Shown: in pieces, positions 18,307-27,417 of the stretch | How positions within the stretch are numbered: position 1 is the first letter of the stretch | Layout of the letters: each line of letters starts with the position of its first letter | Assembly (NCBI RefSeq): GCF_003952465.1 | Contig: NZ_CP034448.1 | Location: 5,123,001-5,187,000, forward strand | Origin: Mesorhizobium sp. M1B.F.Ca.ET.045.04.1.1 | GTDB taxonomy: Bacteria; Pseudomonadota; Alphaproteobacteria; Rhizobiales; Rhizobiaceae | Reading direction: 5' to 3' | DNA: 64,000 nucleotides | The notes under the pieces: model-generated | What the model was told of the DNA's origin: nothing | Seen by the model: only the letters and a program-made list of their open reading frames with translations | The model's database searches: none | Made by a program: the position numbers and the translations under genes

Positions 18307-19823
18307 TCACTCCGGAAGACCAGCCTTGCGAAAACCATCGACGGAATGCTCGAGCGTGGCATCGTCCCGAAACGGCTCGGTCCAGACCCAGTGGCTGGTC
18401 GTGAAATGCGGATTGGCCACGAGGAACAATTCGACCTCTGCGCGGGCTTCGTCCAACCGCCCGAGTTGCGCAAGGCTCGCCGCCAGGAAGCGGCGTGAGC
18501 TGGTTCGATAGGTCTCGTCCCGGCGCAGCGTTTCGACGGCGGCCTCGTAGTCGCGCGCCGCATATTGCGCCGCGCCGAGCGTCAGATAGTACCAACTCGG
18601 TGGAAACGGGTTCAGCCGGAACGCCTTGCGGATGTGCTCGAGGCCTTCCTCGATCCGCCCGGCTAGGACCTCAATATCCGACAATGTCGCCCAGGCGTCG
18701 GCCTCGTTCGGGTCGAGCTCGAATGCCTTGGCGAATTCGGCATCCGCCTCGTCGAAGCGACGCTCATAGGCAAGCAGGTTGGCAAGCACCCAGCGGCAGC
18801 CGGCGTCGTTGGGGTCGATCGCCACAGCCTTGCGGGCCAGCTCCAAGGCAAGGCTACGGTTGGGTTCGATGGGTTCCCCCAATGCACCCATCCCATCCAG
18901 TGGTTCATGGCGAGCCAGCGATAGGCCTCGGCGTATCCCGGATCGAGCGAAAGCGCGCGCGTGAGCATCAGATGCGCTTCCCGCGCCGTCTGCGGCGAGT
19001 CGTCGATCAGCTTGCGCGCCCGCACGCAGAGATCGTAGGCCTCGAGATTCTTCGGCCGGTTACGCGGCGGCGGTGTGCGCAGCCGGCCGAGCAGCGCCTC
19101 CACGATCTTGGCCGTCACCTCGTCCTGAACGGCGAAGATATCTTCCAGGCTGCGATCGAAGCGTTCCGCCCACAAATGCTCGCCGTTCACCGCATCGACC
19201 AGCTGGGCGTTGATGCGCACGCGCCCCGCGGCGCGCCGTGCGCTTCCCTCCAGAAGGTAGCGCACGCCAAGTTCCCGTGCGATATCGCGCACATCCATCG
19301 CCTTTCCCTTGTAGGCAAAGGCCGAGTTGCGGGCTATGACGAACAGGCCGGAAATCCTGGAGAGGTCGGTGGTCAGGTCTTCGGCCAGCCCATCCGCGAA
19401 GGAGTCCTGCTCGGGATCGTTGCTTAGATTGACGAAGGGCAGCACGGCTACCGACGGCTTGTCGGGCAGCGGCAAGGGCTTTCGCACCGCGCCGCCGAGC
19501 TGTTCGATGGCTCCCGTGAAGCGGTAGCCGACGCGCGGAACGGTAGCGATCCATTCACCGCCGTCCGCGGCCGGACCAAGCAGCTTCCTGAGCTGCGCGA
19601 TCTGGACGGTGAGGTTGCCTTCCTCGACAGCCGTGCCTGGCCAAGCTGCATCCATCAACTCGGTCTTGGTCAGGATTTCGCCAGGGCGTTCGACGAGCGC
19701 GCCAAGCAGTTTTATCCCGCGATACCCAGCGGAGACGGGGACATCGTTCCGCAGAAGCGTTCCCGCAGCTGAATCAAGTACGTACGGGCCGAAGGCAAAG
19801 CGCGATCCCTGCATGCGCCGCAT
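18307..19823 (-). pseudogene. Winged-helix / TolB-N / TPR regulator with a single-base frameshift
   Basis: Read through one frameshift the gene encodes about 505 residues. It has an OmpR-type winged helix (about 7-105, with TVQIAQLRKLLG and VPRVGYRF), a FlgO/TolB_N-like domain beginning SVAVLPFVNLSNDPEQDSFA (about 125-255), then several TPRs with DPNDAGCRWVLANLLAYERR and DPNEADAWATLSDIEVLAGR. The frame changes at a C5 run on the plus strand (18876-18880); a sixth C would join HWMGWVHWG to EPIEPNRSLALELARKA in perfect TPR register. Similar proteins are annotated as adenylate-cyclase-like or CadC/HilA-like regulators. Either a sequencing error or a recent inactivation. Confidence 0.8.
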
Positions 19824-19949
19824 CTATAGCCGATTTGGAAGTTTTGAGAACTATTTGGACGGGCTTAATTACGACGCGGTTCGCATCCTGCAGAATTCAA
19901 CCTCTTTCAGGTCGAAGGCCTCCGGGCACTCAACCATCAGGAGGTTGCC

Positions 19950-20201
19950 ATGAACGATGTTTTTGCCTCGGCGCCGCATCAGGCAGTGTGCACGCGCACG
20001 GCCGCGAGGCCGGATGCGTCCCCCCGGCGCTACACTCTCGCGGCTCTGCGAAGCACCATCGCGAGTTGGCGCGAACAAACGCACTTTCGCTGGGAACTCA
20101 AGCGCATATCGAGGGACGATCCCCACCTGATCGACGATATCGGTTTGACGAGACGGCAGGTGGAAGAAGAGATCGCCAAGCTGCCTTTCTGGCAACGATA
20201 G
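19950..20201 (+). CDS. DUF1127 domain-containing small basic protein
   Basis: The 83-residue protein carries the C-terminal DUF1127/YjiS-like signature: WREQTHFRWELKRISRDDPH, then LIDDIGLTRRQVEEEIAKLPFW. DUF1127 proteins in Rhizobiales bind RNA and influence phosphate, carbon and stress responses. The ATG follows an AGGAGG ribosome-binding site (19940-19945). The N-terminal 35 residues are not conserved. It is divergent from the wHTH-TPR gene. Confidence 0.82.
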   Translation: MNDVFASAPHQAVCTRTAARPDASPRRYTLAALRSTIASWREQTHFRWELKRISRDDPHLIDDIGLTRRQVEEEIAKLPFWQR

Positions 20202-20360
20202 GGCGAATGCTGAAAGGACACCGCGTCGCCATCGGCGCTGGCAGATTGGAACTCGTCGAAAGTGCCTTAGGGTAGGGAGGTCACCTCCCGCATGATTCTC
20301 GAGGCGACCATCCGGATAGCCACGACAGGGAACCTTATCGGGCCGTCATGCTAAGCCGGG

Positions 20361-20600
20361 TTAACCCTGCCTCACGATGGTGCCGATGACATTGACGAGA
20401 AGCCGGGCCGCGGTCAGCGCCGACAGGCCGTCAATGTCGGCGGGAGGATAGAATTCGACGAGGTCGAACCCTGCGATCCTGGCCCGCTTGCCGAGGCTCG
20501 CGATCAGGTCGATCACCTGCCTGTAGGTGAGGCCGCCGGGCGTGCGCGCCGCCACGCCCGGCATGACGGAGGGGTCGAGGCTGTCGCAGTTGCACCGTGC
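20361..20600 (-). pseudogene. 3' remnant of an agmatinase/ureohydrolase gene
   Basis: The last ~75 codons of an agmatinase-type ureohydrolase remain: CDSLDPSVMPGVAARTPGGL with part of the second metal-binding motif, then LIASLGKRARIAGFDLVEFY and a final ALTAARLLVNVIGTIVRQG. The N-terminal ~230 residues, including the HxG and DAHxD motifs, are absent, and DNA to the right does not code for them in any frame. Truncation, not a simple frameshift. The adjacent unexplained ~180 bp before phzF may mark the recombination joint. Confidence 0.75.
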
Positions 20601-20811
20601 CCTAATTGAGAGAAGATACGTTCTGCAATTGAGGGGACCGTCCGCCTTTGGTGCCGCTGGCAAACAGAGGGGTACGGCTGGCGCGCTTTATGCGGTCATG
20701 CTGCCGGCTACGATCACCAAAGGTGATCGGTCACATTCCATCGCTGCATTGGCTTTCAGCCGGCAGCGCTGGTAGAGATTGGCTGATCCTGATCCGCCTT
20801 CGGAGTCTGCC

Positions 20812-21699
20812 GTGCCCCGCTTTCCGTACGAGACTGTAGACGTCTTCACCGACCGCCCCTTCGGTGGCAATCCGCTGGCTGTCTTCACCGATGCGCGTGG
20901 GCTATCCGACGGGCAGATGCAGGCGCTGGCGGCGGAGATGAACTACAGCGAGACAACGTTCGTCCTGCCCGCCGACGATCCAGCCAATGATGTACGTGTG
21001 CGCATCTTCCATCGCACGGCCGAGATGCCCTTTGCCGGCCATCCTAATGTCGGCACGGCGTGTGTGCTGGCGCGCCAGGGCCGCGACCGCGACGGCGTGC
21101 TGCGCTTCGAGCAGAAGGCTGGCCCCGTCGAGATCGCTGTGGAGCGCGATGCAGGAGGAGCCGTGACAGGGGCGGTTATCGCGGCGCCGCAGGCCTTGTC
21201 CCTAGGCATGGAGTTACCGGTCGACGAGATCGCCGCCTGCGCCGGGCTTTCCGTCCCCGATATCGTTACAGCGGCCCACAAGCCGGTGCACGCCTCAGTC
21301 GGCGTCAAGTTCGTGCTGACGCAGGTCGCGCCGGAAGCTCTTGCCGGAGCGACGCCCGATCTCACCGCTTTTCGCAAGCTCGTGCGGCTGCATGGCGAAC
21401 TGGCCGGACGCTTGTCACTGTTCCTCTATGCGCGTGACGGCGATACGGTCCGAGCGCGGATGTTCGCACCGCTCGCGGGCACCTGGGAGGACCCGGCGAC
21501 AGGCAGTGCCAGCGCCACGCTGGGCGCACTGCTGCTCTCGCTCGACGGCGACGACAAGGCCGCCTTCACCATCACTCAGGGCGTCGAGATGGGCCGGCCG
21601 AGCTTGCTCAAGGTGACGTCGTGGCGCGCCGAAGATGGCTATCACTCGCGCGTCGGCGGCAGTTGCACCCCGATGTTCCGGGGCGAGGCGCTGGTTTAG
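20812..21699 (+). CDS. PhzF family phenazine-biosynthesis-like isomerase/epimerase
   Basis: This diaminopimelate-epimerase-fold protein has 295 residues. Readable: ETVDVFTDRPFGGNPLAVF at the N terminus, the catalytic-Glu region MNYSETTFVL, RIFHRTAEMPFAGHPNVGTA, and APLAGTWEDPATGSASATLG in the second half. No phenazine genes are nearby, so a general metabolic isomerase is more likely. The start chosen is GTG at 20812, preceded by a CGGAG site at 20801-20805; a TTG at 20779 would add 11 residues. It sits between the agmatinase remnant and the hairpin region. Confidence 0.86.
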   Translation: MPRFPYETVDVFTDRPFGGNPLAVFTDARGLSDGQMQALAAEMNYSETTFVLPADDPANDVRVRIFHRTAEMPFAGHPNVGTACVLARQGRDRDGVLRFEQKAGPVEIAVERDAGGAVTGAVIAAPQALSLGMELPVDEIAACAGLSVPDIVTAAHKPVHASVGVKFVLTQVAPEALAGATPDLTAFRKLVRLHGELAGRLSLFLYARDGDTVRARMFAPLAGTWEDPATGSASATLGALLLSLDGDDKAAFTITQGVEMGRPSLLKVTSWRAEDGYHSRVGGSCTPMFRGEALV

Positions 21700-22353
21700 A
21701 GCCCCGATAGGGGATCAGGAACCCCACGCCTTTAGGCGCCAGGGATGAAGCGCCGTCCGCTTTGGATTGGCTCTCATGAAGCATACGAGCTCGGCAGTCA
21801 CCAAGATTTGCGGCGCCACAAAGGTCAGAAACTGTGAGTACGGGGCTACGGGGGAGACTCCAACATAATGTGAGTTTGCGCCTAGTCCGCCCGCGGCGGA
21901 CCGATCCGGCTTTGAGCCGTAACCGAAGCCACCGCCTTTAGGCGGTGGAGCATTCACAGAACCGAGTGCTCCAAGAGCGTCCCGCCACGACATCAAGCCG
22001 GAACCCGGGAAGGACTGCTTCTGGCGCAACTGCGCCGTTCGGGAACCGAACGTCATGGCGCTCAGGCTGATCCGATCCGTCGAGGCTGCTCGGGGTTGCG
22101 CACCTGGGCGGCTCAGCGGGTTGGGGTTCAGGCGCGGTTCGTCGTGTGACAGACTTCGGGATTCATATGGAAGAGGAAAAGATTCAGATGGAATTGGAAT
22201 CGTCTCCACAGTCACGTCCGCAAGTCGCATAAGATAGATTATGGAACTTAGCTTCGCGATATCGATGCATTGAAATTCAAAACGAATGTCGGAACCGGGG
22301 ACCCTTCCTCGTCTTGAACATGGACGCCGACATATATCGAATCGAGGGGTTTC
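21700..22353. other. Intergenic region of about 650 bp with tandem hairpins and no supported gene
   Basis: No reading frame here shows family motifs or rhizobial codon bias. A 249-codon minus-strand frame (21715-22464) is open but has no recognisable domain and runs into gst on the opposite strand. The main structure is the hairpin pair at 21885-21948, described separately. The last 100 bp before gst is AT-richer and may hold its promoter. Confidence 0.5.
21885..21960 (+). repeat. Tandem hairpins resembling an IS200/IS605-family right end
   Basis: Two perfect stem-loops follow each other: GTCCGCC-CGC-GGCGGAC (21885-21901) and CCACCGCC-TTTA-GGCGGTGG (21929-21948). The second is embedded in GAAGCC[...]AGCATTCAC, wording much like the subterminal hairpin and end of IS200/IS605/IS1341 elements, which coincides with the 3' part of TnpB-associated omega RNA. 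No tnpA or tnpB remains. There is no T-run, so a rho-independent terminator is less likely. Confidence 0.4.
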
Positions 22354-23013
22354 ATGATCACGCTTTATGGCTTCGGACGCGTTTATCCCGAGATGCTTGG
22401 CCACGGCCGCGATCTTCGCGCGCAATGGGCGCTTGAGGAAATCGGGTTGCCCTATCGATTTCATGCCCTCGACTTCATCGCCGGCGACCTTGATAGTCCG
22501 GCATACAGCCGGGTCAGCACCTTCCGTCAGGTCCCTGTGATCGACGACGATGGCGTCATCGTTGCCGAGTCAGGCGCGATTGTGCTCTATCTTGCCGAGA
22601 AGGCGGGCAAGCTAATTCCCGCCGACTTCGCCGGTCGCACCCAAGTCGTGCAATGGTGCTTTGCCGCGCTAACCACCGTCGAGCGGCCGCTGTCTCAGAT
22701 CGATGGGATCGACGCAGGCATGGGCGGCGTGGGCGCCTTCGAGCGGCGAGCGGTGCTCGTCGAGGACGCGTGCCGATGGTTTGCCGGGTTGGAGCGCAGG
22801 CTCGAAGGCCGCGAGTGGATCGCCTGCGAGACGTTCACCGTTGCAGACATTCTGCTCGCCACCGCCTTGCGGCAAGTGGGCAAGACCGATCTTCTGGAAC
22901 CCTACCCGCAGTTGAGCGCGTACTACGCAAGAGCTCTGGCGCGCCCCGCGTGGCAGCGTACGCGTAGCCTTTGCGCCGAACGCAGTGGCGTCCTCCTTGC
23001 GGACATCCCCTAA
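22354..23013 (+). CDS. Glutathione S-transferase family protein
   Basis: The 219-residue protein has an N-terminal thioredoxin-fold domain (about 1-85) with MITLYGFGRVYPEMLGHGRD, STFRQVPVIDDDG including the cis-Pro, and the glutathione-binding AESGAIVLYLAEKAG, followed by an all-helical C-terminal domain with FTVADILLATALRQVGK. Predicted cytosolic; substrate unknown. The ATG is preceded by GAGGGG (22343-22348). Confidence 0.9.
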   Translation: MITLYGFGRVYPEMLGHGRDLRAQWALEEIGLPYRFHALDFIAGDLDSPAYSRVSTFRQVPVIDDDGVIVAESGAIVLYLAEKAGKLIPADFAGRTQVVQWCFAALTTVERPLSQIDGIDAGMGGVGAFERRAVLVEDACRWFAGLERRLEGREWIACETFTVADILLATALRQVGKTDLLEPYPQLSAYYARALARPAWQRTRSLCAERSGVLLADIP

Positions 23014-23057
23014 AATATCTCGTAATTGAGGCTGCAACGCCAACTGAGCAGTCGCCG

Positions 23058-23879
23058 CTATCGCTCTGACTCATAAGGAATTTCGATCGCCATGCCGTCA
23101 TATGCCGGCACCACGTGCTCCGGCGTCTCGGCCATCACCACGGCGTAGTCCAGCGGCACGTGCATATGCGTCAGCACGGCGTTCTTGGGCGCCAGCTTGT
23201 CAATCCAGCCCAGCGCCTGGCCAAGTGACAGATGGCTGGGATGGTTGTTGTACTGCAGCGCGTCGATCACCAGCACGTCGAGGCCCTTCAGCCGCTCGGC
23301 GGTAGCGGCCGGAAAATCGCTGATATCCGGGCAATAGGCGAGCCCGCCGATGCGGAAACCCAGTGAGATGATGTCGCCATGGATTTGCGGCAGCGGCTCG
23401 AGGGCGAGGGGACCCCCCTCGCCTTCGACCACGACTGGCCTGGCATGGTCGATGAGATGCGGCTTCACGATCGGCGGGTACGAGCTGCCCGGCGGCGTCT
23501 CGAAGCAATAGCCGAACGCCTGCCGCAGCCGTCCCATCGTCGGTTCGTCGGCATGGATATCGATGCGGTGCCGCTGCTCGTGCACATAGCCGCGCAGGTC
23601 GTCGATGCCATGGATGTGGTCGGCATGCGGATGGGTGTAGACCACTGCGTCGATGCGCCTGACCGAGGCGAGCAGCATCTGCTCGCGGAAATCCGGGCCT
23701 GTGTCGATGACGACCGTCGTGCGGGCGCCATTGGCGGCGATCCGTTCCACGAGGGCCGCCGTGCGCATGCGCCGGTTTTTCGGATTGGTCGGGTCGCAAT
23801 TGCCCCAGTCGCCGGTGATGCGCGGCGTGCCGGGCGATGAGCCGCAGCCGAGAATGGTAAGGCGCAGCCGGTCCGTCAT
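23058..23879 (-). CDS. MBL-fold metal hydrolase, PhnP-like
   Basis: This 273-residue metallo-beta-lactamase-fold phosphodiesterase candidate starts LTILGCGSSPGTPRITGDWG, has the metal-binding THPHADHIHGIDDL at about 80-93 and later LTHMHVPLDY. It resembles PhnP (cyclic phosphodiesterase) and other small-molecule phosphodiesterases. It follows tatD by 3 bp at the end of the rlpA-dacA-tmk-holB-metG-tatD cluster, an order common in Rhizobiales. Confidence 0.9.
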   Translation of the reverse strand: MTDRLRLTILGCGSSPGTPRITGDWGNCDPTNPKNRRMRTAALVERIAANGARTTVVIDTGPDFREQMLLASVRRIDAVVYTHPHADHIHGIDDLRGYVHEQRHRIDIHADEPTMGRLRQAFGYCFETPPGSSYPPIVKPHLIDHARPVVVEGEGGPLALEPLPQIHGDIISLGFRIGGLAYCPDISDFPAATAERLKGLDVLVIDALQYNNHPSHLSLGQALGWIDKLAPKNAVLTHMHVPLDYAVVMAETPEHVVPAYDGMAIEIPYESER

Positions 23880-23882
23880 GTC

Positions 23883-24677
23883 TCAGGTGGTCGCCACGTC
23901 TGGACGCGGCATCTTGGTGAACAGCCGAAAGACGTTTTCGGTGGTGATGTCGGCGATCTCCGTCTCGCTGACGCCGATGGTTTCGGCCAGCATCTTCGCC
24001 GTGTTCGCGACATAGGCGGGTTCGTTGCGCTTGCCGCGGAACGGGATCGGCGCAAGGTAGGGCGCGTCGGTCTCGACCAGTAGCCGGTCACGCGGCACGT
24101 CGGCGGCGACGGCGCGCAGCTCGGCCGAGTTCTTGAAGGTCAGGATACCCGAAAAAGAAACATAGCCACCCAGCGCCACGCCGACCTCGGCCAGCCTGCG
24201 ACCGGACGAAAAGCAATGCAGAATGAAGGGGAAGGCGCCCTTCCCCGTCTCATCCTCGAGGATCGCCGCCATGTCGTCGTCGGCGTCGCGCGAGTGGATG
24301 ACCAGCGGCAGTCCGGTCCGGCGTGCTGCCGCGATGTGGGTGCGAAACCCTTGTGCCTGCGCCTCGCGCGGCGCGCGGTCGTAGAAATAGTCGAGCCCGG
24401 CTTCGCCGATCGCCACCACCTTGGGGTGGCTGGAAAGCCGCACCAGCTCGTCCGCGGTCACGTCGAGTTCTTCCGCTGCATTGTGGGGATGAGTGCCGAC
24501 CGAGCAATAGACCTCGTTGAAAGTTTCAGCGATTTCAAGGATTTGCTGAAAGCGCTTCACACGCGTCGAGATCGTCACCATGCGGCCAACCCCGGCGGCG
24601 AGGGCGCGGGCGACGATGGCCGCCCGCTCTTCGGCGAAGTCCGGAAAGTCGAGATGGCAGTGGCTGTCGATAAGCAT
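23883..24677 (-). CDS. tatD: TatD family metal-dependent hydrolase
   Basis: The 264-residue TIM-barrel metallohydrolase (3'-5' exonuclease-like DNase family) has the metal-binding DSHCHLDFPDF at 4-14, VGTHPHNA, AIGEAGLDYFYDRAP with the Glu ligand, LVIHSRDADDD, FILHCFSSG and LVETDAPYLAPIPFRG. Its ATG overlaps the metG stop by one base, indicating coupling. The symbol follows family use; YcfH would be an equivalent name for this position. Confidence 0.92.
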   Translation of the reverse strand: MLIDSHCHLDFPDFAEERAAIVARALAAGVGRMVTISTRVKRFQQILEIAETFNEVYCSVGTHPHNAAEELDVTADELVRLSSHPKVVAIGEAGLDYFYDRAPREAQAQGFRTHIAAARRTGLPLVIHSRDADDDMAAILEDETGKGAFPFILHCFSSGRRLAEVGVALGGYVSFSGILTFKNSAELRAVAADVPRDRLLVETDAPYLAPIPFRGKRNEPAYVANTAKMLAETIGVSETEIADITTENVFRLFTKMPRPDVATT

Positions 24678-26227
24678 CAGGCTTTGGTGTCCTGCTCGAC
24701 GTAACGCGGAAACACGCCCTCAGGCGCCGGCAGTGCTGTACCCGGTACGAGCGCATGCTCCGCGTGGACATGCGCGAAATTGCGCTTGTCCATGGGCACG
24801 GCCAGGAGATCGAGCAGCTTCGCGGCCGATCCCGGAATGAAGGGCTGGCAAAGCACCGTCACCCGCCGCACGACTTCGGCGGTCGTCCACAGCACCGTCT
24901 CCATGCGCTCCGGATTGGTCTTCCTGAGCGCCCACGGCTCCTGTGACGCGAAGTAGCGGTCGGCTTCGGCCACCACGCCGAAGATTGCCGCCAGCGCCAG
25001 ATGGATGCCCTGCTCCGCCATTGCCTTGCGGGAAACGGCAAGCGCTTCTACCGTCTGGTCGAGGATTGCCTTGTCGGCTTCCGCCAGTTCGCCGCGCTTC
25101 GGCACCGCGCCGCCGCAGTTCTTGGCGATCATCGACAGCGAGCGCTGCGCCAGATTGCCCAGCCCGTTGGCGAGATCGGCATTGGTGCGGTTGACGATCG
25201 CTTCGTGGCTGTAGTTGCCGTCCTGGCCGAACGGCACCTCGCGCAGAAAGAAATAGCGCACCTGGTCGACGCCGTAATGCTCGACCATGGTGAATGGATC
25301 GATGACGTTGCCGACCGACTTCGACATCTTCTCGCCGCGGTTGAACAGAAAGCCGTGGCCGAAGACGCGCTTCGGCAGCGGGATTCCGGCCGACATCAGG
25401 AAGGCGGGCCAATAAATGGCGTGGAAGCGCACGATGTCCTTGCCGATGATGTGCGCGTCCGCAGGCCAGAAGCGCCATTTCTCAGCATTTTCATCGGGAT
25501 AGCCGATGCCGGTGATGTAGTTGGTCAAGGCGTCGACCCACACATACATCACATGCTTCTCGTCACCGGGAACGGGCACGCCCCAATCAAAGGTGGTGCG
25601 CGAGATCGACAGGTCCTTCAGGCCCGACTTGACGAACCTCATCACCTCGTTGCGACGCTCGGCCGGGCCGATGAAATCAGGCTGGCTTTCGTAGAGCGCG
25701 ACAAGCTTGTCCTGATAGGCCGAAAGCCGGAAGAAATAGCTCTCTTCCTCGACCCACTCGACCGGCGTTCCCTGCGGCCCGTAGCGGATATTGTCGGCCC
25801 GGACCTCGGTTTCCTCCTCGCCGTAATAGGCTTCGTCGCGCACCGAATACCAGCCGGCATAACCGCCCTTGTAGATGTCGCCATTGGCGGCCATCGCCTT
25901 CCAGATCGCCTGCGAGGACGCGTAGTGCCGCTCTTCGGTGGTGCGGATGAAATCGTCGTTGGAAGCGTTGAGCGCGCTCGCCATGCGCTTGAACTCGGCC
26001 GCGTTGCGGTCGGCGAGCTCGCGCGGCGAAATCCCGTCCTTCCGCGCCGTCTGCAGCATCTTGATGCCGTGCTCGTCGGTGCCGGTCAGGAAGAAGACGT
26101 CCTTGCCATCCAGCCGCTGGAAGCGAGCAAGCGCGTCGGTGGCGATCAGCTCGTAGGCATGGCCGATATGCGGCTTGCCGTTCGGGTAGGAGATCGCGGT
26201 CGTGATGTAGAATGTGTCGCGTGACAT
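24677..26227 (-). CDS. metG: Methionyl-tRNA synthetase
   Basis: The 516-residue class I aminoacyl-tRNA synthetase charges tRNA-Met. The HIGH motif appears as KPHIGHAYE near residue 18 and the KMSKS loop as GEKMSKSVGNVI near 300. The short form, without the C-terminal EMAP-II-like tRNA-binding domain, is usual in alphaproteobacteria. The anticodon-binding helical domain occupies about 370-516. It begins after a short gap holding a palindromic repeat and is coupled to tatD. Confidence 0.96.
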   Translation of the reverse strand: MSRDTFYITTAISYPNGKPHIGHAYELIATDALARFQRLDGKDVFFLTGTDEHGIKMLQTARKDGISPRELADRNAAEFKRMASALNASNDDFIRTTEERHYASSQAIWKAMAANGDIYKGGYAGWYSVRDEAYYGEEETEVRADNIRYGPQGTPVEWVEEESYFFRLSAYQDKLVALYESQPDFIGPAERRNEVMRFVKSGLKDLSISRTTFDWGVPVPGDEKHVMYVWVDALTNYITGIGYPDENAEKWRFWPADAHIIGKDIVRFHAIYWPAFLMSAGIPLPKRVFGHGFLFNRGEKMSKSVGNVIDPFTMVEHYGVDQVRYFFLREVPFGQDGNYSHEAIVNRTNADLANGLGNLAQRSLSMIAKNCGGAVPKRGELAEADKAILDQTVEALAVSRKAMAEQGIHLALAAIFGVVAEADRYFASQEPWALRKTNPERMETVLWTTAEVVRRVTVLCQPFIPGSAAKLLDLLAVPMDKRNFAHVHAEHALVPGTALPAPEGVFPRYVEQDTKA

Positions 26228-26300
26228 GAATGAACCGTCATGAATGTCTGAATGGAAGCCGTGGCGGTGGATAAACTATCGGCATGGCGATTGCCATCCC

Positions 26301-26351
26301 GATGCATGCCGCCCAAAAGTGGTCCCCGGTTTTGGGGCAACGGCATGCATC
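26301..26351. repeat. Interspersed palindrome with GATGCATGCCG arms
   Basis: Perfect 11-bp arms (26301-26311 and 26341-26351) enclose inner arms CCCAAAA and TTTTGGG. A related copy, with TGCATGTCG arms and the same inner CCCAAAA/TTTTGGG, lies at 55987-56033. It fills the holB-metG gap and is a dispersed intergenic element. Confidence 0.7.
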
Positions 26352-26361
26352 AAGAAAACCG

Positions 26362-27417
26362 TCACATTCGCATCGCAGACTTCAGGCGGTCGATCATGGT
26401 CAGGGCGTGCTGCTTCTTGTCGAGATTGTAAGTCTCAGCCTCAGATATCGTGTTCAGGGCCTCGTGCCAAGCCTCGGACAGCGTTTTGGCCCTGGCGAGA
26501 TCGCCGGCTAAAGCCGCTTCGCTGGCCGCCGCCGACAAAAGATCGAGCGCGCGGCGGTTGAAGATATCGAACTGGATCGCCTGGTCCCGGCCGGCGACGG
26601 CTTCGGCCAGGCGGTGCGCGCCGGCAATGTCGGGCTTCGGCGCCGCCACCAGGGCATCGAGCGCGCCGGCGATCTCCAGCCCGCCATATTGCGTAAGCAG
26701 GATTGCGTTGCGGGCGCTGCCCCCTGCCCGCTCGGCCAGCGCCGCCCGCGCCGCCGGATCTTCCGGCGGTGGCGGCTCGACATTTTCCAGCACGGCCATC
26801 AGCTCGTCAGGCGCAAGAGGCGTCAGCCGCACCATCTGGCAGCGTGAGCGGATCGTCGGCAGCAGGCTGCCCGGCGCATGCACGATGAGGATGAACAGGG
26901 TACGCACCGGCGGCTCCTCGAGATTCTTGAGCAAGGCATTGGCGGCGTTGGTGTTCATGTCGTCGGCCGGGTCGACGATGACGACACGGTAGCTGCCGTC
27001 ATGCGATGTCATCGACAGGAAGCGGCTGACCTTGCGGATCTCATCGACGGTGAGCACCGTCTTGAAGCTCTTGGTCTTGTCGTTGGCCGGACGGGTGAGA
27101 TGCAGCACCGAAGGATGCGCGCCGGTGGCGATCTGTCGAAACAGCGACGATGCCGGATCGGGAACGGCGAGCGCTTCCGGTGCTACCGCGAAGTCCGGAT
27201 ATTTGAGAAGATGGTGGGCCAGGTGGAAGGCGAGCGTCGCCTTGCCGATGCCGTGCGGCCCGGCGAGGATCAGCGCATGCGGCAGCTTGCCGGCGCGGTA
27301 GGCGGCCGCAAGCATGCCTGCCGCCTGCGCATGGCCGATAAGCCGCGGCGTTTCCGATGGCTCGGGAACGCCGTCCAGCGTGTCGTGCTGTTCGGGAGCG
27401 ATACGTTCGAAGATCAT
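26362..27417 (-). CDS. holB: DNA polymerase III subunit delta'
   Basis: The 351-residue AAA+ clamp-loader subunit has Walker A GPHGIGKATLAFHLAHHLL, a VVIVDPADDMNTNAANALLK Walker B/sensor region (core VVIVDPADDM), and LLPTIRSRCQMVRLTPL with the SRC motif. It lacks the four-Cys zinc module of tau/gamma, as expected for delta'. It works with DnaX and delta to load the sliding clamp. Its ATG overlaps the tmk stop (ATGA). Confidence 0.93.
   Translation of the reverse strand: MIFERIAPEQHDTLDGVPEPSETPRLIGHAQAAGMLAAAYRAGKLPHALILAGPHGIGKATLAFHLAHHLLKYPDFAVAPEALAVPDPASSLFRQIATGAHPSVLHLTRPANDKTKSFKTVLTVDEIRKVSRFLSMTSHDGSYRVVIVDPADDMNTNAANALLKNLEEPPVRTLFILIVHAPGSLLPTIRSRCQMVRLTPLAPDELMAVLENVEPPPPEDPAARAALAERAGGSARNAILLTQYGGLEIAGALDALVAAPKPDIAGAHRLAEAVAGRDQAIQFDIFNRRALDLLSAAASEAALAGDLARAKTLSEAWHEALNTISEAETYNLDKKQHALTMIDRLKSAMRM

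Noticed and set aside
21715..22464. A 249-codon minus-strand frame across the phzF-gst gap
   Set aside because: No domain, no codon bias, and it enters gst in antisense.
25001..26224. A 407-codon plus-strand frame over metG
   Set aside because: It mirrors metG exactly and has no family motif.
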